A stretch of 64,000 bases of DNA from Hyphomicrobiales bacterium (GTDB taxonomy: Bacteria; Pseudomonadota; Alphaproteobacteria; Rhizobiales; HXMU1428-3): positions 62,001-126,000 of the forward strand of contig JAJFHX010000004.1 in assembly GCA_021775425.1 (NCBI GenBank), written 5' to 3'. The position numbers and the translations under genes are program-made. Numbering within the stretch: position 1 is the stretch's first letter; each line of letters starts with the position of its first letter. Below the pieces are notes generated by a model that saw only the letters and a list, made by a program, of their open reading frames with translations, did not search any database and was not told the DNA's origin. Of this stretch, positions 20,553 through 29,159 are shown one piece after another.

Positions 20553-21074
20553 TCAGGCAGACAATTCTGCGAAAGCCGCGGGATAGATAAGTTTTCCGGA
20601 TTGAGGGATATCATCCGACCATTTGCAGCCCAGTAAGTATGGGCCTGAATAGGGACTTTTATATGAACTGGCCAGATCAGCAGAAAAACCAAAGCGGGCA
20701 TAATATTCCTCTTCACCAAGGACGAATGCCAGGCATTCCTGTTCCTGCCGGATTTTATGATGGGCGTGGGCTATCAGTTTGCTGCCAATCCCTTTGCCCT
20801 GCCAGATGGTATCAACGATGATTGGGCCGAGAACAACTGCGTTTTCTATAAAGCTTTCGTCTTGTTCATCGACGATTTTAACACGCGAATAAAGAATGAA
20901 TGCGTTGATTTCGCCATTTCTTTCAAGCACGTAACAGGCGGCAACGTCACCATCCTGTTTGATTTTTTTTAAAAAATGGGTTTCATCTTTGCGAAGCAAT
21001 ACGCGCTCACAAAGTGAATATAGCTGAGGCCAGTCTTCTTCTCTGACTTTTCTAAAACTGCCGATTTGGTCCAT
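20553..21074 (-). CDS. GNAT family N-acetyltransferase
   Basis: A 173-residue GNAT acetyltransferase. The acetyl-CoA binding motif A is VLGPIIVDTIWQGKGIGSKL with the Q/R-x-x-G-x-G/A pyrophosphate loop QGKGIG. The following FVLGEEEYYARFGF resembles the YhbS/PA4866-like subgroup. The substrate is unknown. It lies 39 nt downstream of fmt on the same strand, where truA is often found in related bacteria. Confidence 0.85.
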   Translation of the reverse strand: MDQIGSFRKVREEDWPQLYSLCERVLLRKDETHFLKKIKQDGDVAACYVLERNGEINAFILYSRVKIVDEQDESFIENAVVLGPIIVDTIWQGKGIGSKLIAHAHHKIRQEQECLAFVLGEEEYYARFGFSADLASSYKSPYSGPYLLGCKWSDDIPQSGKLIYPAAFAELSA

Positions 21075-21113
21075 ATATGCCCTGAACTCTTGACCTGAAT
21101 TTTATCCCGCCTG

Positions 21114-22052
21114 CTAATCCAGCTGGACGATATTAAACTCTGCTTGCAACCCATTTAGAAAATCACTGGTTTTTACCGGTTTTTTTCCTTCTCTCTGCAA
21201 TTCCAGCAACTCTAATGAATTTTTCTTACATTTAACATAAATCTTACTACCATCATTTTTAAATGTTGTGGATAGTTCGCTGGCAACTCTGGCGCGTAAA
21301 ACTTTGATGCGTTCTTTTTTTCCCTTCTGATTGAGCATTTCAAACCAGGCACCGGGAAACGGGCTGAGACCTCGTATGTGATTATGTACGTCCTCAGCGT
21401 CTTTTTGCCATTCTATTTTTGATTCTGTTTTGGATATTTTTTCAGCGTAGGTCACACCTTCCTCCGGTTGCGGGGTTGGTGTGAGGGAGCCTCTTATTTT
21501 TGCGTCAAGACAGCGACCCAACAGATCTGCGCCTCTGATCATCATTTCATCATGCAAGTCTCCGGCGGTCATGTTTTCTGTAATGGGAATATGTTCACTT
21601 AACAGAATATCTCCCGTATCCAGGCCTTCATCCATTTGCATGATCATGACGCCGGTTTCCTGATCACCCGCCATGATGGCCCGCTGTATGGGTGCAGCTC
21701 CGCGCCATCTTGGCAGCAATGAGCCATGCACATTGAGGCACCCAAGGGGACAGGCTTGCAAGATCGCTTTTGGCAGGATGAGGCCATAGGCAACGACGAT
21801 AGCGATATCGGCGTTCAGCTCTTTAAAGATGGCTTGCTGCTCTGTTTTTTTCAGGCTTTTGGGTGTGAATACTTTTAAGCCGGCGGTTTCGGCAAATTTA
21901 TGGACCGGGGTTTTGTTGATCTTACCGCCGCGGCCGGCTTTTCGTGGTGGCTGGCAATATACACCAACAACTTCGTGTCCTTTGTTGAGAATTTCAGCCA
22001 GGGTGGGAATGGAAAATTCCGGTGTACCCATAAAGATGACACGCAGGGTCAT
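21114..22052 (-). CDS. fmt: Methionyl-tRNA formyltransferase
   Basis: A 312-residue enzyme that formylates initiator Met-tRNA using 10-formyltetrahydrofolate. Signatures are VIFMGTPEFSIPTL, the catalytic NVHGSLLPRWRGAAPIQRAI, and the aspartate of TGDILL. The C-terminal tRNA-binding domain begins around residue 205 (LSPFPGAWF). I chose the ATG at 22052 because GGAG is 10 nt upstream; the ORF runs in frame to 22070. It follows def in the usual def-fmt operon. Confidence 0.95.
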   Translation of the reverse strand: MTLRVIFMGTPEFSIPTLAEILNKGHEVVGVYCQPPRKAGRGGKINKTPVHKFAETAGLKVFTPKSLKKTEQQAIFKELNADIAIVVAYGLILPKAILQACPLGCLNVHGSLLPRWRGAAPIQRAIMAGDQETGVMIMQMDEGLDTGDILLSEHIPITENMTAGDLHDEMMIRGADLLGRCLDAKIRGSLTPTPQPEEGVTYAEKISKTESKIEWQKDAEDVHNHIRGLSPFPGAWFEMLNQKGKKERIKVLRARVASELSTTFKNDGSKIYVKCKKNSLELLELQREGKKPVKTSDFLNGLQAEFNIVQLD

Positions 22053-22129
22053 GTTGTCACGTCTCCTCATTCCTAATATGGCCTTTAATACGGCCTAAAA
22101 CTGGCGTGGTAGTGAAGTGCTTTCAGCCA

Positions 22130-22672
22130 TTAAATTGAAACTGCTTTTTTGGCCTTGGCGAATTTTTTAATGACCCTGTCACGGCGCAATTTAGAAAGAT
22201 AATCAATAAACAAAACTCCATTGAGATGGTCGATTTCATGCTGGACGACGGTACCGAGGAGCCCTTCGCAGTTTTTTTCCTGCGGGTTGCCGTCTTTATC
22301 CCGGTATGAAACAAGGACATTGGCCGGGCGTTCAACTTCAGCGAAGAATTCCGGGATGGATAGGCAGCCTTCTTCGTAAGTTGAGACTTCATCTGAGCTT
22401 TTTAGAATGACCGGGTTGATCATGATGATCGGGTCTGGTTCCTGCTCTTCTTCTTTGTTAGCGGCATCCATGACAATGAGGCGAATGGGAATGTTGATCT
22501 GGGGTGCCGCAAGGCCGATGCCTGGTGCGTCATACATTGTCTCCAGCATATCATCCATGAGCTTTTTCAGCTCTGGCGTGATTGTTTCAACAGGATCGCA
22601 TTTGGTGCGCAGGACCGGATCGGGAATTTTGATAATTTCTTTTAAAGACATCGTTTCGTTCTGGACTTTCAT
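22130..22672 (-). CDS. def: Peptide deformylase
   Basis: A roughly 180-residue metalloenzyme that removes the N-formyl group from nascent proteins. The three family motifs are present: [15 protein letters not shown] (metal cysteine), and QHEIDHLNG (HExxH). Two starts are plausible: ATG 22672, with a weak GAG upstream, and ATG 22651 ([12 protein letters not shown]), which matches the family N-terminus better. The ORF extends to 22741 but that start is unlikely. It is the first gene of the def-fmt pair. In many alphaproteobacteria recR lies nearby; here the ParA-like island and a DUF2238 gene separate them. Confidence 0.94.
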   Translation of the reverse strand: MKVQNETMSLKEIIKIPDPVLRTKCDPVETITPELKKLMDDMLETMYDAPGIGLAAPQINIPIRLIVMDAANKEEEQEPDPIIMINPVILKSSDEVSTYEEGCLSIPEFFAEVERPANVLVSYRDKDGNPQEKNCEGLLGTVVQHEIDHLNGVLFIDYLSKLRRDRVIKKFAKAKKAVSI

Positions 22673-23056
22673 TCTGTTCACTCGGCAGCAAATTCGGCCT
22701 CTACATCGTCTTTGCTCTGGCTGAGTTTGAACCCCTAGCATGATATATAATGTTTATTGTTTGAATAATCAAAATTAGCGATGGCCCGGTGCCGCATTTT
22801 ATTCATCAATTCAGTTTCTGCCTCATACTATATTTCGAAGATTGTTCAAGCTTTAATGGGAGATATTCTCTCTTGTTAGCTGATTTTGCTTTAGAACTGA
22901 ATTATAGGGCAGATTTCTGTGTCTTTAAAACACGGGTGGCGGGTAATTCTGACATTGTGTGCTTTATGCTGGCTTGAGCTTTATGAATGTTCGCTGCTAT
23001 TGTGGGCTGCTTCCATATTTAAACTGAGTGATTGTAAGCATTAAAGGAATTGAGAT
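22673..23056. other. Divergent intergenic region
   Basis: About 380 nt between def (minus) and the DUF2238 gene (plus). It must hold the two divergent promoters. A 62-codon ORF (22789-22977, plus) has no recognisable sequence or ribosome binding site and I do not call it. AAAGGAATTGAG just before 23057 is the binding site for the next gene. I saw no convincing repeat or hairpin. Confidence 0.5.
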
Positions 23057-23659
23057 ATGAATTTTGCCCGCCATTGTTTTCCGCTTTTGTTACTGGTGCT
23101 TTATCTTGGCCTGATGGTGTGGCTGGGGATTGAGCCTTATGACCGGGCGACATGGTTTGCGGAGAATTTGCCAGTCTGGATTGTGGTTGGCGCGCTCGTC
23201 CTTACATATCGCTCATTTCAGTTTTCTAACCTTTCCTATTTTCTGATGTTTTTCTTTCTCTGTTATCACACGGTTGGCGGGCATTATAGTTTTTCGCGGG
23301 TGCCGTTTGATTTCTTTAATGATCTGATCGGTTCTGAGCGAAACAATTTTGACAGGGTCGGGCATTTTCTTGTTGGTGTGTTTGCCTACCCGGCGGCTGA
23401 GCTTTTTGTTCGCAAGGGCTGGTCAACAACGAAGTTTATAGCCGCACTTGTTGGGTTTCTGGCGGTGAGTACATGGGCCGGGCTTTATGAAGTGATTGAG
23501 ATGATTTATGCGGTGAACTATGGCGGTGAACAGGCGGATGATTTTCTTGGTAGCCAGGGTGACATCTGGGACGCCCAAAAAGACATCGCTATGGACATGC
23601 TAGGCGGGCTTGTGTTTGCCGGGAAATATCTGATGGTCGGGACGGCTGAGAAAGATTGA
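23057..23659 (+). CDS. DUF2238 (YjdF-like) membrane protein
   Basis: A 200-residue polytopic membrane protein with about five or six helices. It matches the DUF2238/YjdF family through YHTVGGHYSFSRVPFD, NNFDRVGHFLVG, and the C-terminal LGSQGDIWDAQKDIAMDMLG. The family's function is unknown. AAAGGA sits 9 nt before the ATG. It is the last gene before the ATPase island and reads in the same direction as its first module. Confidence 0.87.
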   Translation: MNFARHCFPLLLLVLYLGLMVWLGIEPYDRATWFAENLPVWIVVGALVLTYRSFQFSNLSYFLMFFFLCYHTVGGHYSFSRVPFDFFNDLIGSERNNFDRVGHFLVGVFAYPAAELFVRKGWSTTKFIAALVGFLAVSTWAGLYEVIEMIYAVNYGGEQADDFLGSQGDIWDAQKDIAMDMLGGLVFAGKYLMVGTAEKD

Positions 23660-23816
23660 GGAAGGGTGGCAGCTTTAGTAGCCTTTTTCCACTTTCAGGT
23701 GAGCTTCAATGATCTGACATCGTCATTCCAATGACTAATTTTGACTTGTTAATTTTTGTGAACCATTGCACTATTCAGGCACGTTTAAGTTGTGTGTGCG
23801 GGGAGTTTTTAGTGCG

Positions 23817-24995
23817 ATGGAGTTTCTTGAAGCATTTGATTTGAACAATCTGAAGATTGTGTTTTCTTTAGCAGCGAGCATTTGCACCATTCTTGTTTTC
23901 GGGTTTGGTATTGGGCGGTGGTTCGGCAATAAGAGCGATAAGAAGCTGATTGAGACTTTACAGCAGGAAAAAGAAAAAGCCCTATCTGAAAACGCTCAAC
24001 TTGAAAAAGATAAGGAAAAGCAATCAGAAGAGCTTACGGCGATTGGTAATATCTGGAGCAAGCCAACGCATCACGATATTAAAAAGCATTATGACGAGAT
24101 CAAAAAAAGCAACCCGATAATAACCATAGCGAACTTTAAGGGCGGTGTTGGTAAAACCACTCTTGCTGTTAACCTGGCGGCTTATTTTGACAGCATTGGC
24201 AAGCGGGTTCTGCTGATTGATTTTGATTATCAGGGCACGCTAACTGACAGCATCCATAATTCTATGCAGGCCAGTGATCCATTTTTGTCAGCGAATGTTT
24301 TATTATCTGATGAATTATCAGCTGAAGATGCTTTGATCAGGTCAGAACCATTGCATGGTCTCTTTAAATCTTCCCGTTTATTTCCCGCCTTTTATGAATT
24401 GAATGATGCAGAGACCATCATGCTTCTCAAATGGTTCCGGGGTGATAAAAAAGAGATCAGGTATAATTTACATAAATATCTTTCATCAGAAGAATTTCAA
24501 AGTTCGTTTGATATTGCCATCGTCGACGCGCCGCCAAGGCCGGGCACCTCAGTGATGAATGCTTTGTGTGCCAGCACGCATTTATTAATCCCGACCATTC
24601 TGGATCACTTTTCAGTCGAAGCGACGATGAACACAGCGCATGTGTTTGGTGAGTTGAAAGAAGACCTGAACCCTAGGCTCAAATTATTAGGCATCGTCCC
24701 CTGTAAGGTGCCGACAAAAAAATATTCTGACTATGAAACAAGAGAACTGCAAAAGCTCAAACAATTCTGTGCCAGAGGCTGGCTTGGTGAAGATGTTATC
24801 AAACTGTTTGATAAAACGCCGATCTACAATCGAACGGATATCGCACGACATTCCGGTTTGAGCATTCCCTATCTTGTTCAATCAAACCATGATGTCAGAG
24901 ACATTTTTAAAACGCTTGGTGACAATATTTTGCTTCGCTTGGAAAATAAGAACCTCAGTCACGCTGATAGTAATTTCCAATTGGCAGGAGAATAA
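23817..24995 (+). CDS. Membrane-anchored ParA-like ATPase (module 1)
   Basis: A 392-residue protein: N-terminal transmembrane helix (about residues 14-35), a Lys/Glu-rich coiled coil (about 40-75), a short NIWSKP linker, then a ParA/MinD-type P-loop ATPase. The deviant Walker A KGGVGKTT has its signature lysine at residue 108. Walker A' is DFDYQGTL, not the usual DPQ. VDAPPRPG is Walker B-like and is followed by ALCASTHLLIPTILD. GGGGAG 11 nt upstream favours ATG 23817 over 23766. The family is broadly a spatial organiser, but anchored members are unusual. The partner gene starts 3 nt after the stop. Confidence 0.85.
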   Translation: MEFLEAFDLNNLKIVFSLAASICTILVFGFGIGRWFGNKSDKKLIETLQQEKEKALSENAQLEKDKEKQSEELTAIGNIWSKPTHHDIKKHYDEIKKSNPIITIANFKGGVGKTTLAVNLAAYFDSIGKRVLLIDFDYQGTLTDSIHNSMQASDPFLSANVLLSDELSAEDALIRSEPLHGLFKSSRLFPAFYELNDAETIMLLKWFRGDKKEIRYNLHKYLSSEEFQSSFDIAIVDAPPRPGTSVMNALCASTHLLIPTILDHFSVEATMNTAHVFGELKEDLNPRLKLLGIVPCKVPTKKYSDYETRELQKLKQFCARGWLGEDVIKLFDKTPIYNRTDIARHSGLSIPYLVQSNHDVRDIFKTLGDNILLRLENKNLSHADSNFQLAGE

Positions 24996-24998
24996 GTC

Positions 24999-25463
24999 AT
25001 GAAGGTTGGAAGTATTAAATCTGGTCTGGAGAAATTGTTACCGGTTCTGGAAGAATGGGAAGCGGGAAAAGCTGCCAAAGACTTTCATAAGCTTGTTGAA
25101 TTGATGGACGGTTATGAAGACATGACCGTTGATGCTTTTTGCAAAAAAGCGCGAGAAGGGTTAGAGGGCAGGAAAACCGCAGCAAAGTCAGCCGTTAAGT
25201 CAACTTTACGGCAGGATGTGGTTGATCGTTATGTGGCGACGTTAAAGGACAAAATAAAAGACGAAGCTGCGTTTGATCAGGCACTTGATGAAGTGAATTC
25301 TGATAAACAAGTTCGCGTTGCTGAAATGAAAGCCATTGCGCAAGGGGTGATGGGCTTAACGCCGCTGAAGAAGAGCAAAAAAGCATTGATCGAAGAGATT
25401 AAAACCGACCGGGCGCAAAATATCAGAACGGAAAATAAATTTAAAATTCTCTCGAAATGGTAG
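24999..25463 (+). CDS. Small helical partner protein (module 1)
   Basis: A 154-residue, highly charged, mostly helical protein with no hydrophobic segment. I do not recognise a named family. The region RYVATLKDKIKDEAAF aligns with SYVSKLEDALGDENRF of the module 2 partner, and both share an N-terminal helix pattern (LEKLLPVLEE against IKALAEFLEN). The C-terminal VAEMKAIAQGVMG, then KKSKKALIEEI, resembles a helix-loop-helix of the SAP or Rho-N type, which can bind nucleic acid; this is inference. GGAGAATAAGTC precedes the ATG. Its start is 3 nt after the ATPase stop, so the two are co-translated. Confidence 0.75.
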   Translation: MKVGSIKSGLEKLLPVLEEWEAGKAAKDFHKLVELMDGYEDMTVDAFCKKAREGLEGRKTAAKSAVKSTLRQDVVDRYVATLKDKIKDEAAFDQALDEVNSDKQVRVAEMKAIAQGVMGLTPLKKSKKALIEEIKTDRAQNIRTENKFKILSKW

Positions 25464-25484
25464 AGCGCCTCTATATAGGCAAGC

Positions 25485-26165
25485 TTATGCTGCGGTCCTA
25501 TTGCCAGTAGCCTCTGATTTTGCGCGTCCAATCATTAGAGCTTCGTGGCGGCGTTGAATTGCTGTAATAGCGTCTTTTTTGTTTTGGATTTCCCGAGCAG
25601 CCCTTTTTGAGAATTGCAAAGCAATTTTTTTAATTATTCCTACTGATAATTTTGGCTTCTTGGTTTCCATTTCCTTGAGGATTTCAGGAAAACGATTTTC
25701 ATCACCGAGCGCATCTTCTAATTTAGACACATAGCTATATACCAGCTCTGCTTCGAGTTTTTCTTTTTCTTCTTTTGCATGTCTGGCTTGTTGTTTTTTC
25801 TGCTCAACTTGATCAATGAGTTCAATCACTGACCGAATAACTTCAGAAATAGCTTTTGAGGAATATGGTTTTAATGCGTCTCTAAATTTTTCAGTATCGC
25901 TGATAAGTGCTTTTGACTTTTGTACTTTAAGCAATGAAAGTAAATACGGCATCTGAGATATAATCACCCTTACCTCTGTGCCATGTACATTCGTATTTGG
26001 GGTGATTTTTGAAAAATTCTTTGCCAGCTGAGCCATTGTGGCGTCTGGCTGTTTTTCAAACAAAGGCATGGTTTCATGTAATGCTTTAGCGATATTCTCT
26101 GCTCCTGCATTTTCCAAGAATTCAGCAAGAGCTTTAATGAAATTACTAAATTCTTTTGCTTTCAT
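25485..26165 (-). CDS. Helical partner protein (module 2)
   Basis: A 226-residue helical protein, related by eye to the module 1 partner in both its N-terminal helices and its C-terminal third. An insertion of about 70 residues in the middle includes a Lys/Glu/Gln coiled coil (QVEQKKQQARHAKEEKEKLE). The end IQRRHEALMIGRAKSEATGN is basic. It lies 51 nt downstream of its ATPase on the minus strand and converges on module 1 with 21 nt between stops. No membrane segment. AT-rich codon use compared with module 1. Function unknown. Confidence 0.75.
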   Translation of the reverse strand: MKAKEFSNFIKALAEFLENAGAENIAKALHETMPLFEKQPDATMAQLAKNFSKITPNTNVHGTEVRVIISQMPYLLSLLKVQKSKALISDTEKFRDALKPYSSKAISEVIRSVIELIDQVEQKKQQARHAKEEKEKLEAELVYSYVSKLEDALGDENRFPEILKEMETKKPKLSVGIIKKIALQFSKRAAREIQNKKDAITAIQRRHEALMIGRAKSEATGNRTAA

Positions 26166-26216
26166 TTTAATTGTCCTAAAAAAACTTAGCTAATTGAATA
26201 ATATGACTTAGGTTAG

Positions 26217-27413
26217 CTATCCTAATTGAAGACCCATTCTACTTATTATTTTGCGACTTAAGTCTTCAAAAGCAGTATTAATATTGTTAGCGATATCACC
26301 ATCGTCATCCCTAATAGGGTAAATGATTCCTTTACTGTACGCATTTGCGATTGCTGTGTATCTGGGGATAAATGCATCCTCTATCAACGAAGTTGCTCCA
26401 CCTGCACCGCCAGCATCTCGACTCAAATTAAGCAGGTCTTTAAGTTCTTGCTTAATTGCTTCATAATTTTGTGTCTGCAGCAACATTGAACCTACTACAC
26501 CAATGTGTTGAATATGGGGACAAATATTACTGTCTCTGAGATTCTCAATTTGATTCACAAAACTTGCAACAGCATTTGAAGATGCAGGATCAAGTATTGT
26601 AGGAATAAGCAAATGTGTACTTGCGCACAGAGCCTGCATAGCGGCTGTAGTGAGCCTTGGTGGGCAATCAATTATAATTAAACTGTATTTGTTCTGTACC
26701 AAAGGATCGTGGAGAATTTCAGCTAAGTTATATCTCAAATCTTTTTTACGATCTCCAAGTAACCATTCAATCATCAATCTGTTTTCAGCCTGAGCTAGCT
26801 CATAATAGGCTGGTATAATTTCTACAAGCTCACGTTCTTTGGCTGGAAAATGAAGATCTACCAAATGATGTGCCGTTAAATCACCACTGATTAACTTGGT
26901 CGCATGAGAAGAATGAAATTTTTTGGGGGGCCAGATACGTTTATTGGTTTTTGCCATGCCAGCTAACGTCCCCTGGAAATCCAGATCAATCAAAAGGACA
27001 GGTTTTTTATCAGCCTCATTATTCCCCTCGTTCAACAATTCAGAGAGGCAGGACGCTATATTTGCTGAAATAGTTGTTTTCCCGACCCCGCCTTTTAAAT
27101 TGGCTACACTTAAAATTTTACTCCCGTTCATATTGGGTTGATAGTTGTTTAGATGATTAATAGGTTCGGCAACCCATATTCCATCACCTTCACTTAAAAG
27201 TCCGTTGTTATTTTTTCTCTCTATTTCTTTTGAAACTTTATCTATTCTCTTGAAATATTGTCTGATCCAGGAAATTAATTTCCAAATCTTAGTTCCTAAA
27301 TAAACTGCTAAAGTAATCAAAATGGCAGTAATTGTACTTGCGACAATGTCCACACCGTGATGCTTTAATGTGCCGATAAATGGCAGATCTAAATTACTCA
27401 ACCACTCAATCAT
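26217..27413 (-). CDS. Membrane-anchored ParA-like ATPase (module 2)
   Basis: A 398-residue paralogue of the module 1 ATPase. An N-terminal transmembrane helix (about residues 20-45) is followed by a basic stretch, GIWVAEP, and the ATPase domain with KGGVGKTT, signature lysine at residue 107. Shared with module 1 are DLDFQGTL, a W-LLGDRKKDLRYNL segment, and CPPRLTTAAMQALCASTHLLIPTILD. The ATG at 27413 is preceded by GGAGGGG, a strong binding site, which decides the start. The gene is more AT-rich than its surroundings, and there is no ParB. Confidence 0.85.
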   Translation of the reverse strand: MIEWLSNLDLPFIGTLKHHGVDIVASTITAILITLAVYLGTKIWKLISWIRQYFKRIDKVSKEIERKNNNGLLSEGDGIWVAEPINHLNNYQPNMNGSKILSVANLKGGVGKTTISANIASCLSELLNEGNNEADKKPVLLIDLDFQGTLAGMAKTNKRIWPPKKFHSSHATKLISGDLTAHHLVDLHFPAKERELVEIIPAYYELAQAENRLMIEWLLGDRKKDLRYNLAEILHDPLVQNKYSLIIIDCPPRLTTAAMQALCASTHLLIPTILDPASSNAVASFVNQIENLRDSNICPHIQHIGVVGSMLLQTQNYEAIKQELKDLLNLSRDAGGAGGATSLIEDAFIPRYTAIANAYSKGIIYPIRDDDGDIANNINTAFEDLSRKIISRMGLQLG

Positions 27414-27529
27414 AATCCCCTCCACGCATTACTATTGAGCGAATGATAAATATTATGGTTAATAAATCAATTATTTAGTGTAGTTAAAATATTCCTTACA
27501 AAGAATTTCTCGCCACCCTACCCTCTTTT

Positions 27530-28000
27530 TTACCCAGCTGCGCCTTTTCTTTGGGTGTCGTAGGCTTTGGCGAAGGTGATGAGGGCTTTGATGAGGTCTG
27601 GTTTGGTGGGGGATTTTTTATCAATCAGTTTGGCAAGCTTTAGCTGGAAGGCGCGGTCGATTTTTTTCAGGTTCGCTGCTGTCAATTTATTCAAGCGCAC
27701 ACGCATCAGATCTTCACCCAGATTGCGATAGAGCACCACGGGGTTGTAGGCTTTTGGGTCGAAACTGTCAGCTTGGCGGCCTGTTTTGGCTTTTGTGTTT
27801 TCCTTCGGACCGGTTGTTTTTGCTGGCTGGTTTTCTGGCTGTTTTTCTGGCTCGGTTGATTGAGGTTGCTCAATTTTGGCGATCAGATTTTCTGGAAAGG
27901 CGCTCAGCATATGTTTGGCAAAGGCCGGGTTGGTCTTTGCTTCCTCGACAATGGTCTGGAAAAACTTTTCCAGAATTTCATGGGCGGGGACTTCTTTCAT
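27530..28000 (-). CDS. Partner protein with disordered middle (module 3)
   Basis: A 156-residue protein: a helical N-terminus (about residues 1-45), a Gln/Pro/Lys/Glu-rich segment (about 47-80) that is probably disordered, and a helical C-terminus containing LTAANLKKIDRAFQL and KKSPTKPDLIKAL, a pattern like the C-terminus of the module 1 partner. It does not share the N-terminal pattern of partners 1 and 2. It follows its ATPase by 41 nt, keeping the ATPase-then-partner order. No function can be assigned. McdB-like small cargo adaptors are a functional analogy only. Confidence 0.68.
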   Translation of the reverse strand: MKEVPAHEILEKFFQTIVEEAKTNPAFAKHMLSAFPENLIAKIEQPQSTEPEKQPENQPAKTTGPKENTKAKTGRQADSFDPKAYNPVVLYRNLGEDLMRVRLNKLTAANLKKIDRAFQLKLAKLIDKKSPTKPDLIKALITFAKAYDTQRKGAAG

Positions 28001-28041
28001 ATTACATCTCTGTTGATCGATATGCAGATCGTTCCATCACA

Positions 28042-28992
28042 CTAGTCATCAAAATGAAATTGCTGCTCATAACTCATTTCTACCAAGGGGTCATCATACT
28101 CTTCAAAATGGTGAGACGCACTATCTGAATAGTCATTTTCCATAGTTTCTCCCTGCATCCAGCACAGGGTTGCCTCATGGAGATTTTCAATCAGCGCCCG
28201 GGCGGTGCCGAATTTCACCGAAGGGGTGACCGTTTCTTCGCTGAACTGGTTGGCGTTCACCAGAGCCTGTTTGGCCGGGATGCGGATGCCAAAAGCGCCG
28301 AACTCATCCTCAATTGCTGACATGACAAGCTCATTACTGCCGGCATTTGTCACTCTGTTGGCAAGTGGGCAAAGCTTTGCTTTGATGTCTCTTAAGGTGA
28401 TGTTGCGCATCAGCGCGCGGATGTTATCTTCTGCGGTCGGGTCGGGTGTGTAGGGGATGACGGCATAGTCTGCCGCGCGGAGGCCGCCCCATGCGGCTGA
28501 AGAAAGGCCCGGCGGGCAATCCAGCAAAACAATGTCATATTTACCTTTGGCGGTGCGAATGATATTCGCGACTTTTTGCTCAATTTCGAAAAAGACATCC
28601 TCTAAAGTCGGCTTTGAATTGGACATCATATAAAGCATGCCGCGCTCGGTATCATCAAGATCAGAAGAGCTTGGGATAATGTCGATGTCTGGGGTTTCTG
28701 TGCCACGCATATAAACATCGCCTGCGCCTTCGATGATGAAATTGGAAATGTTGATGTTGTCATTATCACCAAAGGCATTGATGAACATATCAGCCGCGTG
28801 GCGACCTTTTTCTTTTGCGGCCAGCCAGCGAGCAGCGCCTAAAAAACAGAGCGAGGAACTGGCCTGTGCATCCAGATCAATCACCAGAACTTTTTTCTCA
28901 CCATATAACGCAAAACCATAAGCCAGCATCATCGTGACCGTGGTTTTACCAACGCCGCCTTTGCGGTTTGAAACAGCTATGAATTTTGTCAA
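28042..28992 (-). CDS. Soluble ParA-like ATPase (module 3)
   Basis: A 316-residue ParA/Soj-type ATPase without an N-terminal membrane segment. SNRKGGVGKTT starts at residue 8, followed by LVIDLDAQASSSL (the DxDxQ Walker A' motif) and IVLLDCPPGLSSAAWGG (Walker B region). The C-terminal 30 residues are acidic. It differs from ATPases 1 and 2 in the Walker A' and post-Walker B segments and is closer to ordinary ParA. No parB or parS-like repeat is nearby, so a chromosome partition role is unlikely. It is the first gene of the module, with its partner 41 nt downstream. Confidence 0.87.
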   Translation of the reverse strand: MTKFIAVSNRKGGVGKTTVTMMLAYGFALYGEKKVLVIDLDAQASSSLCFLGAARWLAAKEKGRHAADMFINAFGDNDNINISNFIIEGAGDVYMRGTETPDIDIIPSSSDLDDTERGMLYMMSNSKPTLEDVFFEIEQKVANIIRTAKGKYDIVLLDCPPGLSSAAWGGLRAADYAVIPYTPDPTAEDNIRALMRNITLRDIKAKLCPLANRVTNAGSNELVMSAIEDEFGAFGIRIPAKQALVNANQFSEETVTPSVKFGTARALIENLHEATLCWMQGETMENDYSDSASHHFEEYDDPLVEMSYEQQFHFDD

Positions 28993-29159
28993 GATTTTCC
29001 CTATCGCGTTTTAATGCTCTATCCCGTTGTAATTGTTATTTTTTCTTTTTGGTTTTGATACGTCTTTTTGATTGGGTGGTATTATATAGATTTTTAAGCC
29101 ATTTGCATGTCCTGATATATCAACCGGTCTATATCTGTGGATTGCTTTGAATTGCGGAG

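Noticed and set aside
23817-27413. Membrane-anchored ATPases as bacterial tyrosine kinases
   Set aside because: There is one N-terminal helix rather than a Wzz-type two-helix module, no C-terminal tyrosine cluster, and no polysaccharide genes nearby.
23817-28992. Island as a plasmid-type partition locus or integrated plasmid
   Set aside because: No parB, replication initiator, parS-like repeats or conjugation genes are present.
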